Assembly (NCBI GenBank): GCA_021927905.1
Contig: BLLK01000047.1
Span: forward strand, 2,294,001 to 2,358,000
DNA: 64,000 bases
Direction: 5' to 3'
Origin: Chaetoceros tenuissimus
Taxonomy: Eukaryota > Bacillariophyta > Thalassiosirophyceae > Chaetocerotales > Chaetocerotaceae
Shown here: positions 1-10,917 of the stretch, one piece after another
Numbering within the stretch: position 1 is the stretch's first letter
Layout of the letters: each line of letters opens with the position of its first letter
The notes under the pieces: generated by a model
Told to the model about the DNA's origin: nothing
What the model saw: the letters and a program-made list of their open reading frames with translations, nothing else
Database searches by the model: none
Made by a program: the position numbers and the translations under genes

Positions 1-206
1 CAGACGCTGCTAGACGCAGTGCAGAATTACACGAAGTGATCAAGCTTTAGAAATTGAAATGAAAATTTCAAAATCATATTTTGCAATATAATTTTGGCAT
101 TAGAATGACACTTATTATTGAAGGAATCGTAGGGGAAAAATTGATATGAAAATAAGACACATCTTAGAGAGTTAGAGTATTCCATCTTGCCGGTGTAGTA
201 GCATCT
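1..206. other. 3' flank of the first gene
   Basis: AT-rich sequence downstream of the stop of the minus-strand gene that ends at 207. I see no gene, RNA or repeat in it. Confidence 0.4.
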
Positions 207-3200
207 CTACTTTTTTTGACCAGTTCCAAACTGAGCCAATAAAAAATTTGTAATGACTTGGTTGTATTCTTGTTCATTCTTATCCAATGTAGACATTTCT
301 TGTGTGTAATTTTCGGAAGATGTTGAGTGTGAAGAATCATATTGGGAAAGATCTGATCGCAAATTACAACCGATATCACGCATTTCTTTCTTGATGTCCA
401 TAATCAATGCGGCATTGTTTTGCAAAATCTGGAGGGTTTCTCTGTATTGCCTTGCAAGCTTGCAGGCTTTCTCGTTTTGTAACAGCTCCTTTGCTGATGA
501 TTGATCATTGGCCTCGTACACACTGAAGACATTGGCAAGGTCATTATTTCCATAAGAGACATCAACGCACTCTTCAAGAGATGCGTTTGAATCTGAATGT
601 ACCTTTGCTGGTGTAATTTTTCGTACCTTGGTGCATTGGTGATTCGCATCGTGGAATGTCGCTTGAGTCAAACTTTTGTCCTTGGTAGCTCCAGAGGTTT
701 TGACATACTTCGAAGTTTCTTTCATCTGACTATCACAACTATAGACAGAAGGATCAAAGTAATCATTTTCTTTATCCTCGGAAGAATCAGAGAACGAGCG
801 CGAAGGCGATGCATGGTCTCCATGGTGAGCAGTAATTTTTTCAATTACAAACTCTTCTGCATCCTGTAATTTATTATGCTTGATTCGTCCAACAAATTTG
901 GTATTGTATTCAATGTTTGCAACTCGTTTGGATTGCCTATATTCACCAGATAAAGTTGTCGATTCATCACTAGACTCGGAAGAAGTTTCATCGCATTCGA
1001 TGTCGATATTTCTAGCATGGAGAACTTCTTTCACAAGTGCAACATCTTCTCTTTTCAAATATACTTCAATGGTTGTTAGCTCCAGTGCTTTCTTGTGTCT
1101 AATTTGGGACCTCAAAACCTGAAATAAATTGTTCTCTTCTATAGTTCTTGTAGTTATTGGTATTGATAAATTGCAACTAGTTTCGGACATACTACACACA
1201 TTCATCTTTAGGTCCTCAAAAGGTATGGCAATGTAATGACGGCCGGAGTACAGTTGCTCTAGTGTTGTATCAAGTTCAACTTTTTGGCTGAGACCCATTC
1301 CTCCTCCATCACTATAAAATGTGATGACATTACGATTGAAATCAATATATTCTACAGCATGTAGCTTCAATGTGTCTTTCATTGTAACTTTGCCATCTTT
1401 TGTAGAAACATATACCCCTGTCGGAACGACGGAGGTAATGTCCTTGTTCTGCATATCAAGCACGAGTTCACGGCTCCATTTTGTGAAGTTTGTTTCTTTG
1501 ACTGAGTTGCTCTGATGACCGAGCATCTTCAAGAATTTCTTTGGTAAAATTGGATCTGTAACCTCAATACTTTCCAAACATTCAGAAGGGACCGCGTCGA
1601 AAATGGAACGAACACTTTGAATTGCCTCCTCAGATTTCTTACTTGATTGAGAGTCTATCAGAGACAGGAACTGAAAACGAATCTTGAAAATAAATGCAAG
1701 TGAAAGCTCGATCCAAGGATAAGAATGAAGCGACGGTAAAGCTATAGCTAGATCAGCAACATGGTTGTATAGCTTATCCAGAACTTTGGAAGGAGATTTT
1801 GAAAAGTATTCCATGATCTTCTGTCCTGGAATAGCATGAAGATATCCAAGAAAAGTCATTGCCTGCTCTTCGTTTCTACAGTCGGCGTTTGACAATGCTA
1901 CCAAAAGGCCAAATACCTGTTCAAAGACCTCACAATTAGCCGTAATGATACTAGCTTTTGGCGACAATTGAAATGAATTACTGTAGAGGCCATAAATATC
2001 TCTTGCTGAAGTTTGTTTTCCAAGGAAGTAATTTACACATTGTCCAACCAAATCAATGACAGATGAGAAATGCCTATCCTTGAAACAATTAGTTTTGGTG
2101 ATGATTTCAAGAACAGTTTTGTCCATTTTTTCATTTGAATCAACGTTGGCGAGAGATGACGCAATATCCTTGAATAGTGAATTTACTTTCGATGCAGTAC
2201 TTGATGGTTTCAGAGCCGAAAGGGTAGATACCAGAGCCGAAAGATGGGTTTCCTCTGCTTCCACAATATTGTCATTGTTATTTGTGTCGTTGCTAGCATC
2301 GGAACTGAAGAATCCTCTTGAAGAGCGTTGCTTTCCCTTCCGAGTAGACGTTGGGAATGGAGAAACAATAGGGCCATCAGCATTGTTCTTACTAGACCTG
2401 GGAGGATTTCTTCTAACGCTATTCATCAACTGGGACTGGCCAATGCCTTCTTTAGTTACTTTCTTTGTACTAGACTTCTTCCTGATTGGAATAGTTTGAG
2501 ATGGATAATAGTCATCACTAGAATCTTCCTCAAGAGAATCTGATTCTGAATGCTCACTGTACCCTAACTCATCCACGTCTTCTCCCTCCCTTTTATTTTT
2601 TGTACTTTGCGATCTACTAGCGCGTCTTCTCCTAGACAACTTGGTAGCATCATCATCTGCATCGTTCATCGCAGCATTTTCATCTACAGTAATGTCATTT
2701 TGTTGTGGATCAAATGGACTGAGCAACGCAGGAGAAAGTTCAAATTCTTCCTCCTCATCTGACTCCTTTTCTTGACTCTCTTCAATACTAGGACTGCTCT
2801 GTACTTCTCTTTGAGTCAAGCTTTCCATCTTCCTATCCGCTCTTGAAACCAACTTGGAGACTCGGTCATTGCCTATCATTCGTGTTCTAGCTGCTGCAAG
2901 GGGCTGAGAAAGTGCGATAGGCTGACGGTTGACTTTGAGTTCTTCCTCTAAAGAGGACTCATGACTAATACCGTCATCATCATCCGAGGATTCTTGAATT
3001 ACTTGACGCCTTTTCCTCTTTTTTGAAATTGATTCCGGTTCTGGCATTTTAGATTCTTCAATGTCATCAGTTGGTTCCTCGATTCCGCCCTCGGTTTGGC
3101 ATAAATCATGCTGCGTAAGGAATTCAAATGATTCGATTTGGCTGACTTCATCTTGTTTGAGATTGACAATGGGAGGGACAGTTACATTTGCTTTAGTGCC

Positions 3201-3275
3201 ACGAGCTCGTCGTCTTTGTCTCCTCTCTTCTGCAGAGGTTCCGTATCGTTTCTTCTGACCGTTGAATTTCCTCAT
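207..3275 (-). CDS. Unknown 1022-aa nuclear-type protein
   Basis: I do not recognise this protein. It starts with ATG and a very basic N-terminus (KKRYGTSAEERRQRRRARGTK), followed by about 330 residues of acidic and Ser-rich low complexity with basic clusters such as KKRKRRQ that look like nuclear localisation signals. A folded helical region follows at about residues 345-620, then a beta-rich stretch containing VEYIDFNRNVITFYSDGGG and a short helical C-terminus with KLARQYRETLQILQN. The order disordered tail, helical domain, beta segment, coil suggests a chromatin or DNA-replication scaffold, but that is inference from composition only. It is a single exon with no in-frame interruption. It is divergent from the small plus-strand gene at 3681, with about 400 bp between the starts. 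Confidence 0.75.
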   Translation of the reverse strand: MRKFNGQKKRYGTSAEERRQRRRARGTKANVTVPPIVNLKQDEVSQIESFEFLTQHDLCQTEGGIEEPTDDIEESKMPEPESISKKRKRRQVIQESSDDDDGISHESSLEEELKVNRQPIALSQPLAAARTRMIGNDRVSKLVSRADRKMESLTQREVQSSPSIEESQEKESDEEEEFELSPALLSPFDPQQNDITVDENAAMNDADDDATKLSRRRRASRSQSTKNKREGEDVDELGYSEHSESDSLEEDSSDDYYPSQTIPIRKKSSTKKVTKEGIGQSQLMNSVRRNPPRSSKNNADGPIVSPFPTSTRKGKQRSSRGFFSSDASNDTNNNDNIVEAEETHLSALVSTLSALKPSSTASKVNSLFKDIASSLANVDSNEKMDKTVLEIITKTNCFKDRHFSSVIDLVGQCVNYFLGKQTSARDIYGLYSNSFQLSPKASIITANCEVFEQVFGLLVALSNADCRNEEQAMTFLGYLHAIPGQKIMEYFSKSPSKVLDKLYNHVADLAIALPSLHSYPWIELSLAFIFKIRFQFLSLIDSQSSKKSEEAIQSVRSIFDAVPSECLESIEVTDPILPKKFLKMLGHQSNSVKETNFTKWSRELVLDMQNKDITSVVPTGVYVSTKDGKVTMKDTLKLHAVEYIDFNRNVITFYSDGGGMGLSQKVELDTTLEQLYSGRHYIAIPFEDLKMNVCSMSETSCNLSIPITTRTIEENNLFQVLRSQIRHKKALELTTIEVYLKREDVALVKEVLHARNIDIECDETSSESSDESTTLSGEYRQSKRVANIEYNTKFVGRIKHNKLQDAEEFVIEKITAHHGDHASPSRSFSDSSEDKENDYFDPSVYSCDSQMKETSKYVKTSGATKDKSLTQATFHDANHQCTKVRKITPAKVHSDSNASLEECVDVSYGNNDLANVFSVYEANDQSSAKELLQNEKACKLARQYRETLQILQNNAALIMDIKKEMRDIGCNLRSDLSQYDSSHSTSSENYTQEMSTLDKNEQEYNQVITNFLLAQFGTGQKK

Positions 3276-3680
3276 GAGTATAACTAGCGACTAGAGTGAT
3301 TTCTACAGACTTGAATGGTAGCTAGTGGAGAAGTAGAATAGCTTCGTCTGTTGTGTTGGTTGTAAGTAAGGCAAGGTGTATGGTCAAGGTAGTTGATCAA
3401 CTTTGATGTTTAGATGCAGTACTTCGAGGCTCTGTCTTCCTCCTGCCTCCTTGCTCCTCTAAAATGTCGGATCCCAAATGTCAAAAGATCTAAAAAGCAA
3501 AAAATAGCAATAAAATAGACTGATCAAAAGACAAATTGACATTCATCCGTTAGATTGAAAATTTCGATTGATTTGTGTCTTTTCACAAATCTATTAGTGC
3601 TTGCATGCCTAGATTGGGCCATCACATTCATGCACTTCCACTCACCTACTACAAGAAAGAACCTGGCATAAAAAGTCATC
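3276..3680. other. Divergent intergenic region
   Basis: About 400 bp between the starts of two divergent genes, presumably holding both promoters. I see no recognisable core element, RNA gene or repeat. Confidence 0.35.
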
Positions 3681-4280
3681 ATGAGTCGAAGAAACTTATA
3701 TCACAAAAGCTTGTCGCAAAAGTGCCTCAGCGAAAGAACATTGAGTTACAGAGCTATTCAAGCTGCAAACAGACGCTTCACTGTAGCAGCAGCACAAGCA
3801 GCCAAACAAGAAGGCGAGGATGAAAAGGAAGGTAGAGAAGTTGACACCTCTTATACTTCTAGGACTGGTAAGAATGTATATGGGCGTTCCAAGTCTGCAT
3901 ACATTTCTCCTCCTAGACCAAACAGAAGCAAGAATGTATATACACGTTCTAAATCTGAATTAATTACATCCATTTACAAATCAGTGGAAAAGGAGGATGA
4001 AGCAAAGAACGAGCACAGAGAAGTAGTAGACATCCGTCGTGTACTTCCATCTGATGAAGGGCTCGCAGAAGAAGAAGAAGATGAGGAGGTGAAGAGCAAA
4101 GAAGATCCGTACATGAAGTACATGGAATGGTGGCATACCAAGAATAAATACAATGCAAGGCTTGAAAAATTTAGAAAAGATAATATGAACAACATTGCCA
4201 AGCCTGATGGTGGGTTCCGACCATTTTCGGTGGAAGAGAAGGCAAGAGCGAAGAAGATGTTGCATAATCGTCTCATGTGA
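3681..4280 (+). CDS. Unknown small charged protein with two 20-residue repeats
   Basis: A 199-residue protein I cannot assign. The N-terminus (MSRRNLYHKSLSQK) is basic, lacks acidic residues and could be a mitochondrial presequence, which is inference. Two adjacent 20-residue repeats lie at about residues 63-102: the first has KNVYGRSKSAYI and the second KNVYTRSKSELI, encoded by DNA copies 60 bp apart (3871 and 3931). A Glu-rich stretch (EEEEDEEVKSKED) follows, then a conserved-looking tail (YMKYMEWWHTKNKYNARLEKF and FRPFSVEEKARAKKMLHNRL). The ATG is chosen because upstream sequence in this frame offers no better start. Single exon; expression is not shown by the sequence. Confidence 0.6.
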   Translation: MSRRNLYHKSLSQKCLSERTLSYRAIQAANRRFTVAAAQAAKQEGEDEKEGREVDTSYTSRTGKNVYGRSKSAYISPPRPNRSKNVYTRSKSELITSIYKSVEKEDEAKNEHREVVDIRRVLPSDEGLAEEEEDEEVKSKEDPYMKYMEWWHTKNKYNARLEKFRKDNMNNIAKPDGGFRPFSVEEKARAKKMLHNRLM

Positions 4281-4793
4281 CGAGGAAGAGATGCAATTAT
4301 CATTACCAAAAATCAAAGATCATAGAAGTCATAGAAGGTAGGAGAAAACAACCAAAGGGGTAAAAATGGGGAGCTTGTTTCTAAATAAAATTAAGAGATG
4401 GGTCATTAATATTAATAGAGAATAAGGAACTGAATATTATTTTACTTTAAGGTAGGTATGAAAAAAAATACGGTGTAGTCTGGAAAGTCAAACTGGCATG
4501 TCGGCATGTCTCTTAGCCAAAAAAACGCTCAAATCCGTTAGAAAAGCGTTTTTCATTCCAGCCAATCATTGATTCGCCTCAGAAATGCTGTAATTTCATT
4601 GGTGCATAAAATGGCGGGAACTTTAAAACCCTGATGGATAGGGAGAAGACTCACCTTTTTGTCGCTTCCCATTTTCTTTGTTTTCTCCACAGCGACTTCT
4701 CATAAAATTTTCTTTTGCAATTCACGACACGACGTCAAATTTTAAATTTGAGAGAAGAAATAACACATTCAGAGACCTCCAATCCGAGCTACA
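4281..4793. other. Intergenic region with the promoter of the MFS gene
   Basis: About 510 bp without a gene. The last 240 bp hold CCAAT-type and E2F-like motifs described separately; the rest is AT-rich and shows nothing I can name. Confidence 0.4.
4562..4620 (+). promoter_or_regulatory. CCAAT boxes and E2F-like site upstream of the MFS gene
   Basis: CCAAT lies at 4562-4566, its reverse complement ATTGG at 4598-4602, and GGCGGGAA, a perfect match to the E2F/DP core, at 4613-4620. The start codon is at 4794. NF-Y and E2F sites together are typical of cell-cycle-controlled promoters in animals and plants; function here is inferred from the motifs alone. Confidence 0.3.
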
Positions 4794-6281
4794 ATGCCAC
4801 CTGCCACAGAAAAACTAAGCAAACCGCTGCTTCCTAGAAGTGAAGATGACCCAGAAAGTGCTGTTAACTGTTCAGATATAGGAGATACAATACATTCCAC
4901 TGAGAATGGCTCAGACTCATCATCATCTTCTGATTCAACCACCTATGAAAGGAGGAGTAGAAATATCAAGCTTGTAATAGCATACCAGTTCTTTGCCATG
5001 GCTGCAAGATCACTCTGGAATCAGTCGGTCCTATCTGCATACGTCTTTTTACTCAAAACAGACGATCCAAAGTTTGTAGGCTTCTTAACAGGATTGATGG
5101 GTTTATCGCAAATGTTCACATCTTTTCCTGCTGGGTATCTGGCCGATCGTTATCGACGGGATACCATGCTGAAAGTTGCATCTATAGTAGGGACAGTTGC
5201 AGTCTCATTGACATACTATGCAGCTCAACAGAATAGCTTTACTACTCTCGCTGCAGGACTTTGTACGTGGGGCTTCTTCTGGGGAATTTCGAATACTTCA
5301 GTGATGGCACTATTTGCAGATTCCATCTCAGATGGTGATAGATCTTATTACTTCATGATGAGAATGTTACTGCAATATTTTGGAAATACTTTTGGACCTG
5401 GTACAGCTCTGATTTTGTTTTCTAGATTAGGAAATGATTGGACTTTGGAAGAGTGTTCTGTTGTCATGAGGGCTGGTCAAGTTGTAGCCATTCCTGCTTT
5501 GATTTTGTTATGGTTTATGAACGATGACTTTTGTGAAAGTGATGATAACGAGGATACGGAGATTTCAACCTATCAATTACTTAGTGATGATAGCGATACT
5601 GAAGAAAACATGAGAAATGACGAAGTTGACGAAGAAGAGAATGACAACGAAGCACTTTTGGACACAAATGATGAGGAACATGAGAACAGTGCATTATGCT
5701 GCATTCCAATGCATAGAGTAGTGCCAGTGATGGTTGCTAGTGCTGACATAATGGCGGGTCTGGCTGCTGGTATGAGCATCAGATATTTTCCAATTTTCTT
5801 CCTTGACAATTTGAAATTGTCTCCGGCTCAAGTGCAAGTTGTTTTCATGTGTAGTATGCTTAGTATGGCTATTATGGGTCGTTTAGCTCAATGGATTGGG
5901 AAGAAGCTTGGTCGTCTTCAAGTGACAATCTGCTGCAAATGGACAGGTGCTTTCTTACTAATGACAATGGTAGCTGCATACAAGAATGGTGCAAATGCAT
6001 TATGCGTTTGTGTTTTGTTCATTTTGCGAACATGCATCATGAACTCACCAGGTGCTTTGACACGTTCAGTTCTTATGGATCACGTTCCAAAAGAGGAGAG
6101 AGCTAAGTGGAGTGCTCTTGAGAGCGTAAACATGTTTTCATGGAGTGGCTCTGCAGCCCTTGGTGGATTCTTAGTTGACTCAGAAGGTATACTCTTCAAT
6201 TTTACATTCACATCAGTCCTTCAACTCTTTGCCACTATTCCTTTAATACTTGTTTTCAAGAGAGTAAAGAGTGAAAATTAA
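4794..6281 (+). CDS. Major facilitator superfamily transporter, full-length
   Basis: A 495-residue membrane transporter of the MFS type. The first 60 residues are acidic and Ser-rich and probably cytosolic. Two hydrophobic bundles follow, with an MFS motif A-like loop (GYLADRYRRD) after the second helix and a long acidic central loop (about residues 245-300, Asp/Glu-rich) between the N and C halves. Substrate cannot be told. The gene is intact, but everything from residue 160 onward lies in the first unit of a 1,523-bp tandem array, and three more copies of that 3' part follow downstream. The original neighbour on its 3' side is a convergent BTB gene only about 67 bp away. The promoter region has CCAAT and E2F-like motifs. 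Confidence 0.9.
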   Translation: MPPATEKLSKPLLPRSEDDPESAVNCSDIGDTIHSTENGSDSSSSSDSTTYERRSRNIKLVIAYQFFAMAARSLWNQSVLSAYVFLLKTDDPKFVGFLTGLMGLSQMFTSFPAGYLADRYRRDTMLKVASIVGTVAVSLTYYAAQQNSFTTLAAGLCTWGFFWGISNTSVMALFADSISDGDRSYYFMMRMLLQYFGNTFGPGTALILFSRLGNDWTLEECSVVMRAGQVVAIPALILLWFMNDDFCESDDNEDTEISTYQLLSDDSDTEENMRNDEVDEEENDNEALLDTNDEEHENSALCCIPMHRVVPVMVASADIMAGLAAGMSIRYFPIFFLDNLKLSPAQVQVVFMCSMLSMAIMGRLAQWIGKKLGRLQVTICCKWTGAFLLMTMVAAYKNGANALCVCVLFILRTCIMNSPGALTRSVLMDHVPKEERAKWSALESVNMFSWSGSAALGGFLVDSEGILFNFTFTSVLQLFATIPLILVFKRVKSEN

Positions 6282-6348
6282 ATTAACCTACTTTTGTTTA
6301 TACGTGATACATGACTACTTTTAGAATGAAAAGAATAATATTTCCCCT

Positions 6349-6849
6349 TTAGAAACAATACCTAGGCTTTGACAAAGGAGTTGGCACAACATGATCTTGA
6401 AATGAAAGATCTTTCTTCGATTGGTTCTTATCTACCACTTGTTTTAGTTCCTCTTCTTTCTTCTCTAATCTAGACAGGAGATAATCTAATTTCTTTTCAT
6501 AAGTCATCTTCACCTTCTCCATTTCGTTTTGTAGATCAACTACTTTCTTCTTTTGCTTTTCTATACTATCTGATCGTTTGATATCGTTCCTAGGTTTTTC
6601 TTCATCTTTTTTACTGGGCATAGCTTCTTGAACTTCGATTCTTTCAAGTATCTGAACCTTGATTCTATCTGGCAATTCGCTGTACAAATCTAAACTGAGC
6701 CTATTTGTCGATCTATTCGTTTCAGTTTTTCTGGATCTGAGTTGTTTCAAAAGTTTCGGAGCTTGGACGATGCATCGTGTGTACAAACTTTCGGGCTTCT
6801 TCTGGGGAATTTCGAATACTTCAGTGATGGCACTATTTGCAGATTCCAT
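6349..6849 (-). pseudogene. Chimeric BTB tail fragment, unit 1/2 junction
   Basis: An ATG-initiated 166-residue frame. The first 17 residues (MESANSAITEVFEIPQK) are antisense to MFS sequence of unit 2; the rest is the coiled-coil C-terminus of the BTB protein (about residues 299-446), lacking the BTB domain. It exists only because of the array junction and has no promoter I can see. Confidence 0.6.
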
Positions 6850-7804
6850 CTCAGATGGTGATAGATCTTATTACTTCATGATGAGAATGTTACTGCAATA
6901 TTTTGGAAATACTTTTGGACCTGGTACAGCTCTGATTTTGTTTTCTAGATTAGGAAATGATTGGACTTTGGAAGAGTGTTCTGTTGTCATGAGGGCTGGT
7001 CAAGTTGTAGCCATTCCTGCTTTGATTTTGTTATGGTTTATGAACGATGACTTTTGTGAAAGTGATGATAACGAGGATACGGAGATTTCAACCTATCAAT
7101 TACTTAGTGATGATAGCGATACTGAAGAAAACATGAGAAATGACGAAGTTGACGAAGAAGAGAATGACAACGAAGCACTTTTGGACACAAATGATGAGGA
7201 ACATGAGAACAGTGCATTATGCTGCATTCCAATGCATAGAGTAGTGCCAGTGATGGTTGCTAGTGCTGACATAATGGCGGGTCTGGCTGCTGGTATGAGC
7301 ATCAGATATTTTCCAATTTTCTTCCTTGACAATTTGAAATTGTCTCCGGCTCAAGTGCAAGTTGTTTTCATGTGTAGTATGCTTAGTATGGCTATTATGG
7401 GTCGTTTAGCTCAATGGATTGGGAAGAAGCTTGGTCGTCTTCAAGTGACAATCTGCTGCAAATGGACAGGTGCTTTCTTACTAATGACAATGGTAGCTGC
7501 ATACAAGAATGGTGCAAATGCATTATGCGTTTGTGTTTTGTTCATTTTGCGAACATGCATCATGAACTCACCAGGTGCTTTGACACGTTCAGTTCTTATG
7601 GATCACGTTCCAAAAGAGGAGAGAGCTAAGTGGAGTGCTCTTGAGAGCGTAAACATGTTTTCATGGAGTGGCTCTGCAGCCCTTGGTGGATTCTTAGTTG
7701 ACTCAGAAGGTATACTCTTCAATTTTACATTCACATCAGTCCTTCAACTCTTTGCCACTATTCCTTTAATACTTGTTTTCAAGAGAGTAAAGAGTGAAAA
7801 TTAA
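6770..7804 (+). pseudogene. Truncated MFS copy, unit 2, with chimeric start
   Basis: MFS residues 160-495 repeated without the N-terminal half. The frame is open upstream through BTB-antisense sequence, and the first ATG (6770) would add nine residues (MHRVYKLSG), giving 344 residues. It lacks the first helices and motif A, so it is unlikely to work as a transporter. Confidence 0.6.
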
Positions 7805-7871
7805 ATTAACCTACTTTTGTTTATACGTGATACATGACTACTTTTAGAATGAAAAGAATAATATTTCCCCT

Positions 7872-8372
7872 TTAGAAACAATACCTAGGCTTTGACAAAG
7901 GAGTTGGCACAACATGATCTTGAAATGAAAGATCTTTCTTCGATTGGTTCTTATCTACCACTTGTTTTAGTTCCTCTTCTTTCTTCTCTAATCTAGACAG
8001 GAGATAATCTAATTTCTTTTCATAAGTCATCTTCACCTTCTCCATTTCGTTTTGTAGATCAACTACTTTCTTCTTTTGCTTTTCTATACTATCTGATCGT
8101 TTGATATCGTTCCTAGGTTTTTCTTCATCTTTTTTACTGGGCATAGCTTCTTGAACTTCGATTCTTTCAAGTATCTGAACCTTGATTCTATCTGGCAATT
8201 CGCTGTACAAATCTAAACTGAGCCTATTTGTCGATCTATTCGTTTCAGTTTTTCTGGATCTGAGTTGTTTCAAAAGTTTCGGAGCTTGGACGATGCATCG
8301 TGTGTACAAACTTTCGGGCTTCTTCTGGGGAATTTCGAATACTTCAGTGATGGCACTATTTGCAGATTCCAT
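7872..8372 (-). pseudogene. Chimeric BTB tail fragment, unit 2/3 junction
   Basis: Encodes the same 166-residue product as the fragment at 6349: 17 MFS-antisense residues joined to the BTB coiled-coil tail. The translated sequence is identical. Confidence 0.6.
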
Positions 8373-9327
8373 CTCAGATGGTGATAGATCTTATTACTTC
8401 ATGATGAGAATGTTACTGCAATATTTTGGAAATACTTTTGGACCTGGTACAGCTCTGATTTTGTTTTCTAGATTAGGAAATGATTGGACTTTGGAAGAGT
8501 GTTCTGTTGTCATGAGGGCTGGTCAAGTTGTAGCCATTCCTGCTTTGATTTTGTTATGGTTTATGAACGATGACTTTTGTGAAAGTGATGATAACGAGGA
8601 TACGGAGATTTCAACCTATCAATTACTTAGTGATGATAGCGATACTGAAGAAAACATGAGAAATGACGAAGTTGACGAAGAAGAGAATGACAACGAAGCA
8701 CTTTTGGACACAAATGATGAGGAACATGAGAACAGTGCATTATGCTGCATTCCAATGCATAGAGTAGTGCCAGTGATGGTTGCTAGTGCTGACATAATGG
8801 CGGGTCTGGTTGCTGGTATGAGCATCAGATATTTTCCAATTTTCTTCCTTGACAATTTGAAATTGTCTCCGGCTCAAGTGCAAGTTGTTTTCATGTGTAG
8901 TATGCTTAGTATGGCTATTATGGGTCGTTTAGCTCAATGGATTGGGAAGAAGCTTGGTCGTCTTCAAGTGACAATCTGCTGCAAATGGACAGGTGCTTTC
9001 TTACTAATGACAATGGTAGCTGCATACAAGAATGGTGCAAATGCATTATGCGTTTGTGTTTTGTTCATTTTGCGAACATGCATCATGAACTCACCAGGTG
9101 CTTTGACACGTTCAGTTCTTATGGATCACGTTCCAAAAGAGGAGAGAGCTAAGTGGAGTGCTCTTGAGAGCGTAAACATGTTTTCATGGAGTGGCTCTGC
9201 AGCCCTTGGTGGATTCTTAGTTGACTCAGAAGGTATACTCTTCAATTTTACATTCACATCAGTCCTTCAACTCTTTGCCACTATTCCTTTAATACTTGTT
9301 TTCAAGAGAGTAAAGAGTGAAAATTAA
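8293..9327 (+). pseudogene. Truncated MFS copy, unit 3, with Ala to Val change
   Basis: Same chimeric 344-residue frame as in unit 2, except that C to T at 8810 turns MAGLAAG into MAGLVAG. This unit-specific variant marks the copy as distinct from the others. Confidence 0.6.
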
Positions 9328-9394
9328 ATTAACCTACTTTTGTTTATACGTGATACATGACTACTTTTAGAATGAAAAGAATAATATTTCCCCT

Positions 9395-9895
9395 TTAGAA
9401 ACAATACCTAGGCTTTGACAAAGGAGTTGGCACAACATGATCTTGAAATGAAAGATCTTTCTTCGATTGGTTCTTATCTACCACTTGTTTTAGTTCCTCT
9501 TCTTTCTTCTCTAATCTAGACAGGAGATAATCTAATTTCTTTTCATAAGTCATCTTCACCTTCTCCATTTCGTTTTGTAGATCAACTACTTTCTTCTTTT
9601 GCTTTTCTATACTATCTGATCGTTTGATATCGTTCCTAGGTTTTTCTTCATCTTTTTTACTGGGCATAGCTTCTTGAACTTCGATTCTTTCAAGTATCTG
9701 AACCTTGATTCTATCTGGCAATTCGCTGTACAAATCTAAACTGAGCCTATTTGTCGATCTATTCGTTTCAGTTTTTCTGGATCTGAGTTGTTTCAAAAGT
9801 TTCGGAGCTTGGACGATGCATCGTGTGTACAAACTTTCGGGCTTCTTCTGGGGAATTTCGAATACTTCAGTGATGGCACTATTTGCAGATTCCAT
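9395..9895 (-). pseudogene. Chimeric BTB tail fragment, unit 3/4 junction
   Basis: Third identical 166-residue chimeric frame with the BTB coiled-coil tail and no BTB domain. Confidence 0.6.
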
Positions 9896-10850
9896 CTCAG
9901 ATGGTGATAGATCTTATTACTTCATGATGAGAATGTTACTGCAATATTTTGGAAATACTTTTGGACCTGGTACAGCTCTGATTTTGTTTTCTAGATTAGG
10001 AAATGATTGGACTTTGGAAGAGTGTTCTGTTGTCATGAGGGCTGGTCAAGTTGTAGCCATTCCTGCTTTGATTTTGTTATGGTTTATGAACGATGACTTT
10101 TGTGAAAGTGATGATAACGAGGATACGGAGATTTCAACCTATCAATTACTTAGTGATGATAGCGATACTGAAGAAAACATGAGAAATGACGAAGTTGACG
10201 AAGAAGAGAATGACAACGAAGCACTTTTGGACACAAATGATGAGGAACATGAGAACAGTGCATTATGCTGCATTCCAATGCATAGAGTAGTGCCAGTGAT
10301 GGTTGCTAGTGCTGACATAATGGCGGGTCTGGCTGCTGGTATGAGCATCAGATATTTTCCAATTTTCTTCCTTGACAATTTGAAATTGTCTCCGGCTCAA
10401 GTGCAAGTTGTTTTCATGTGTAGTATGCTTAGTATGGCTATTATGGGTCGTTTAGCTCAATGGATTGGGAAGAAGCTTGGTCGTCTTCAAGTGACAATCT
10501 GCTGCAAATGGACAGGTGCTTTCTTACTAATGACAATGGTAGCTGCATACAAGAATGGTGCAAATGCATTATGCGTTTGTGTTTTGTTCATTTTGCGAAC
10601 ATGCATCATGAACTCACCAGGTGCTTTGACACGTTCAGTTCTTATGGATCACGTTCCAAAAGAGGAGAGAGCTAAGTGGAGTGCTCTTGAGAGCGTAAAC
10701 ATGTTTTCATGGAGTGGCTCTGCAGCCCTTGGTGGATTCTTAGTTGACTCAGAAGGTATACTCTTCAATTTTACATTCACATCAGTCCTTCAACTCTTTG
10801 CCACTATTCCTTTAATACTTGTTTTCAAGAGAGTAAAGAGTGAAAATTAA
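9816..10850 (+). pseudogene. Truncated MFS copy, unit 4
   Basis: Third truncated MFS copy. The translated protein is identical to that of unit 2. It is the copy lying next to the 3' end of the complete BTB gene. Confidence 0.6.
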
Positions 10851-10917
10851 ATTAACCTACTTTTGTTTATACGTGATACATGACTACTTTTAGAATGAAA
10901 AGAATAATATTTCCCCT

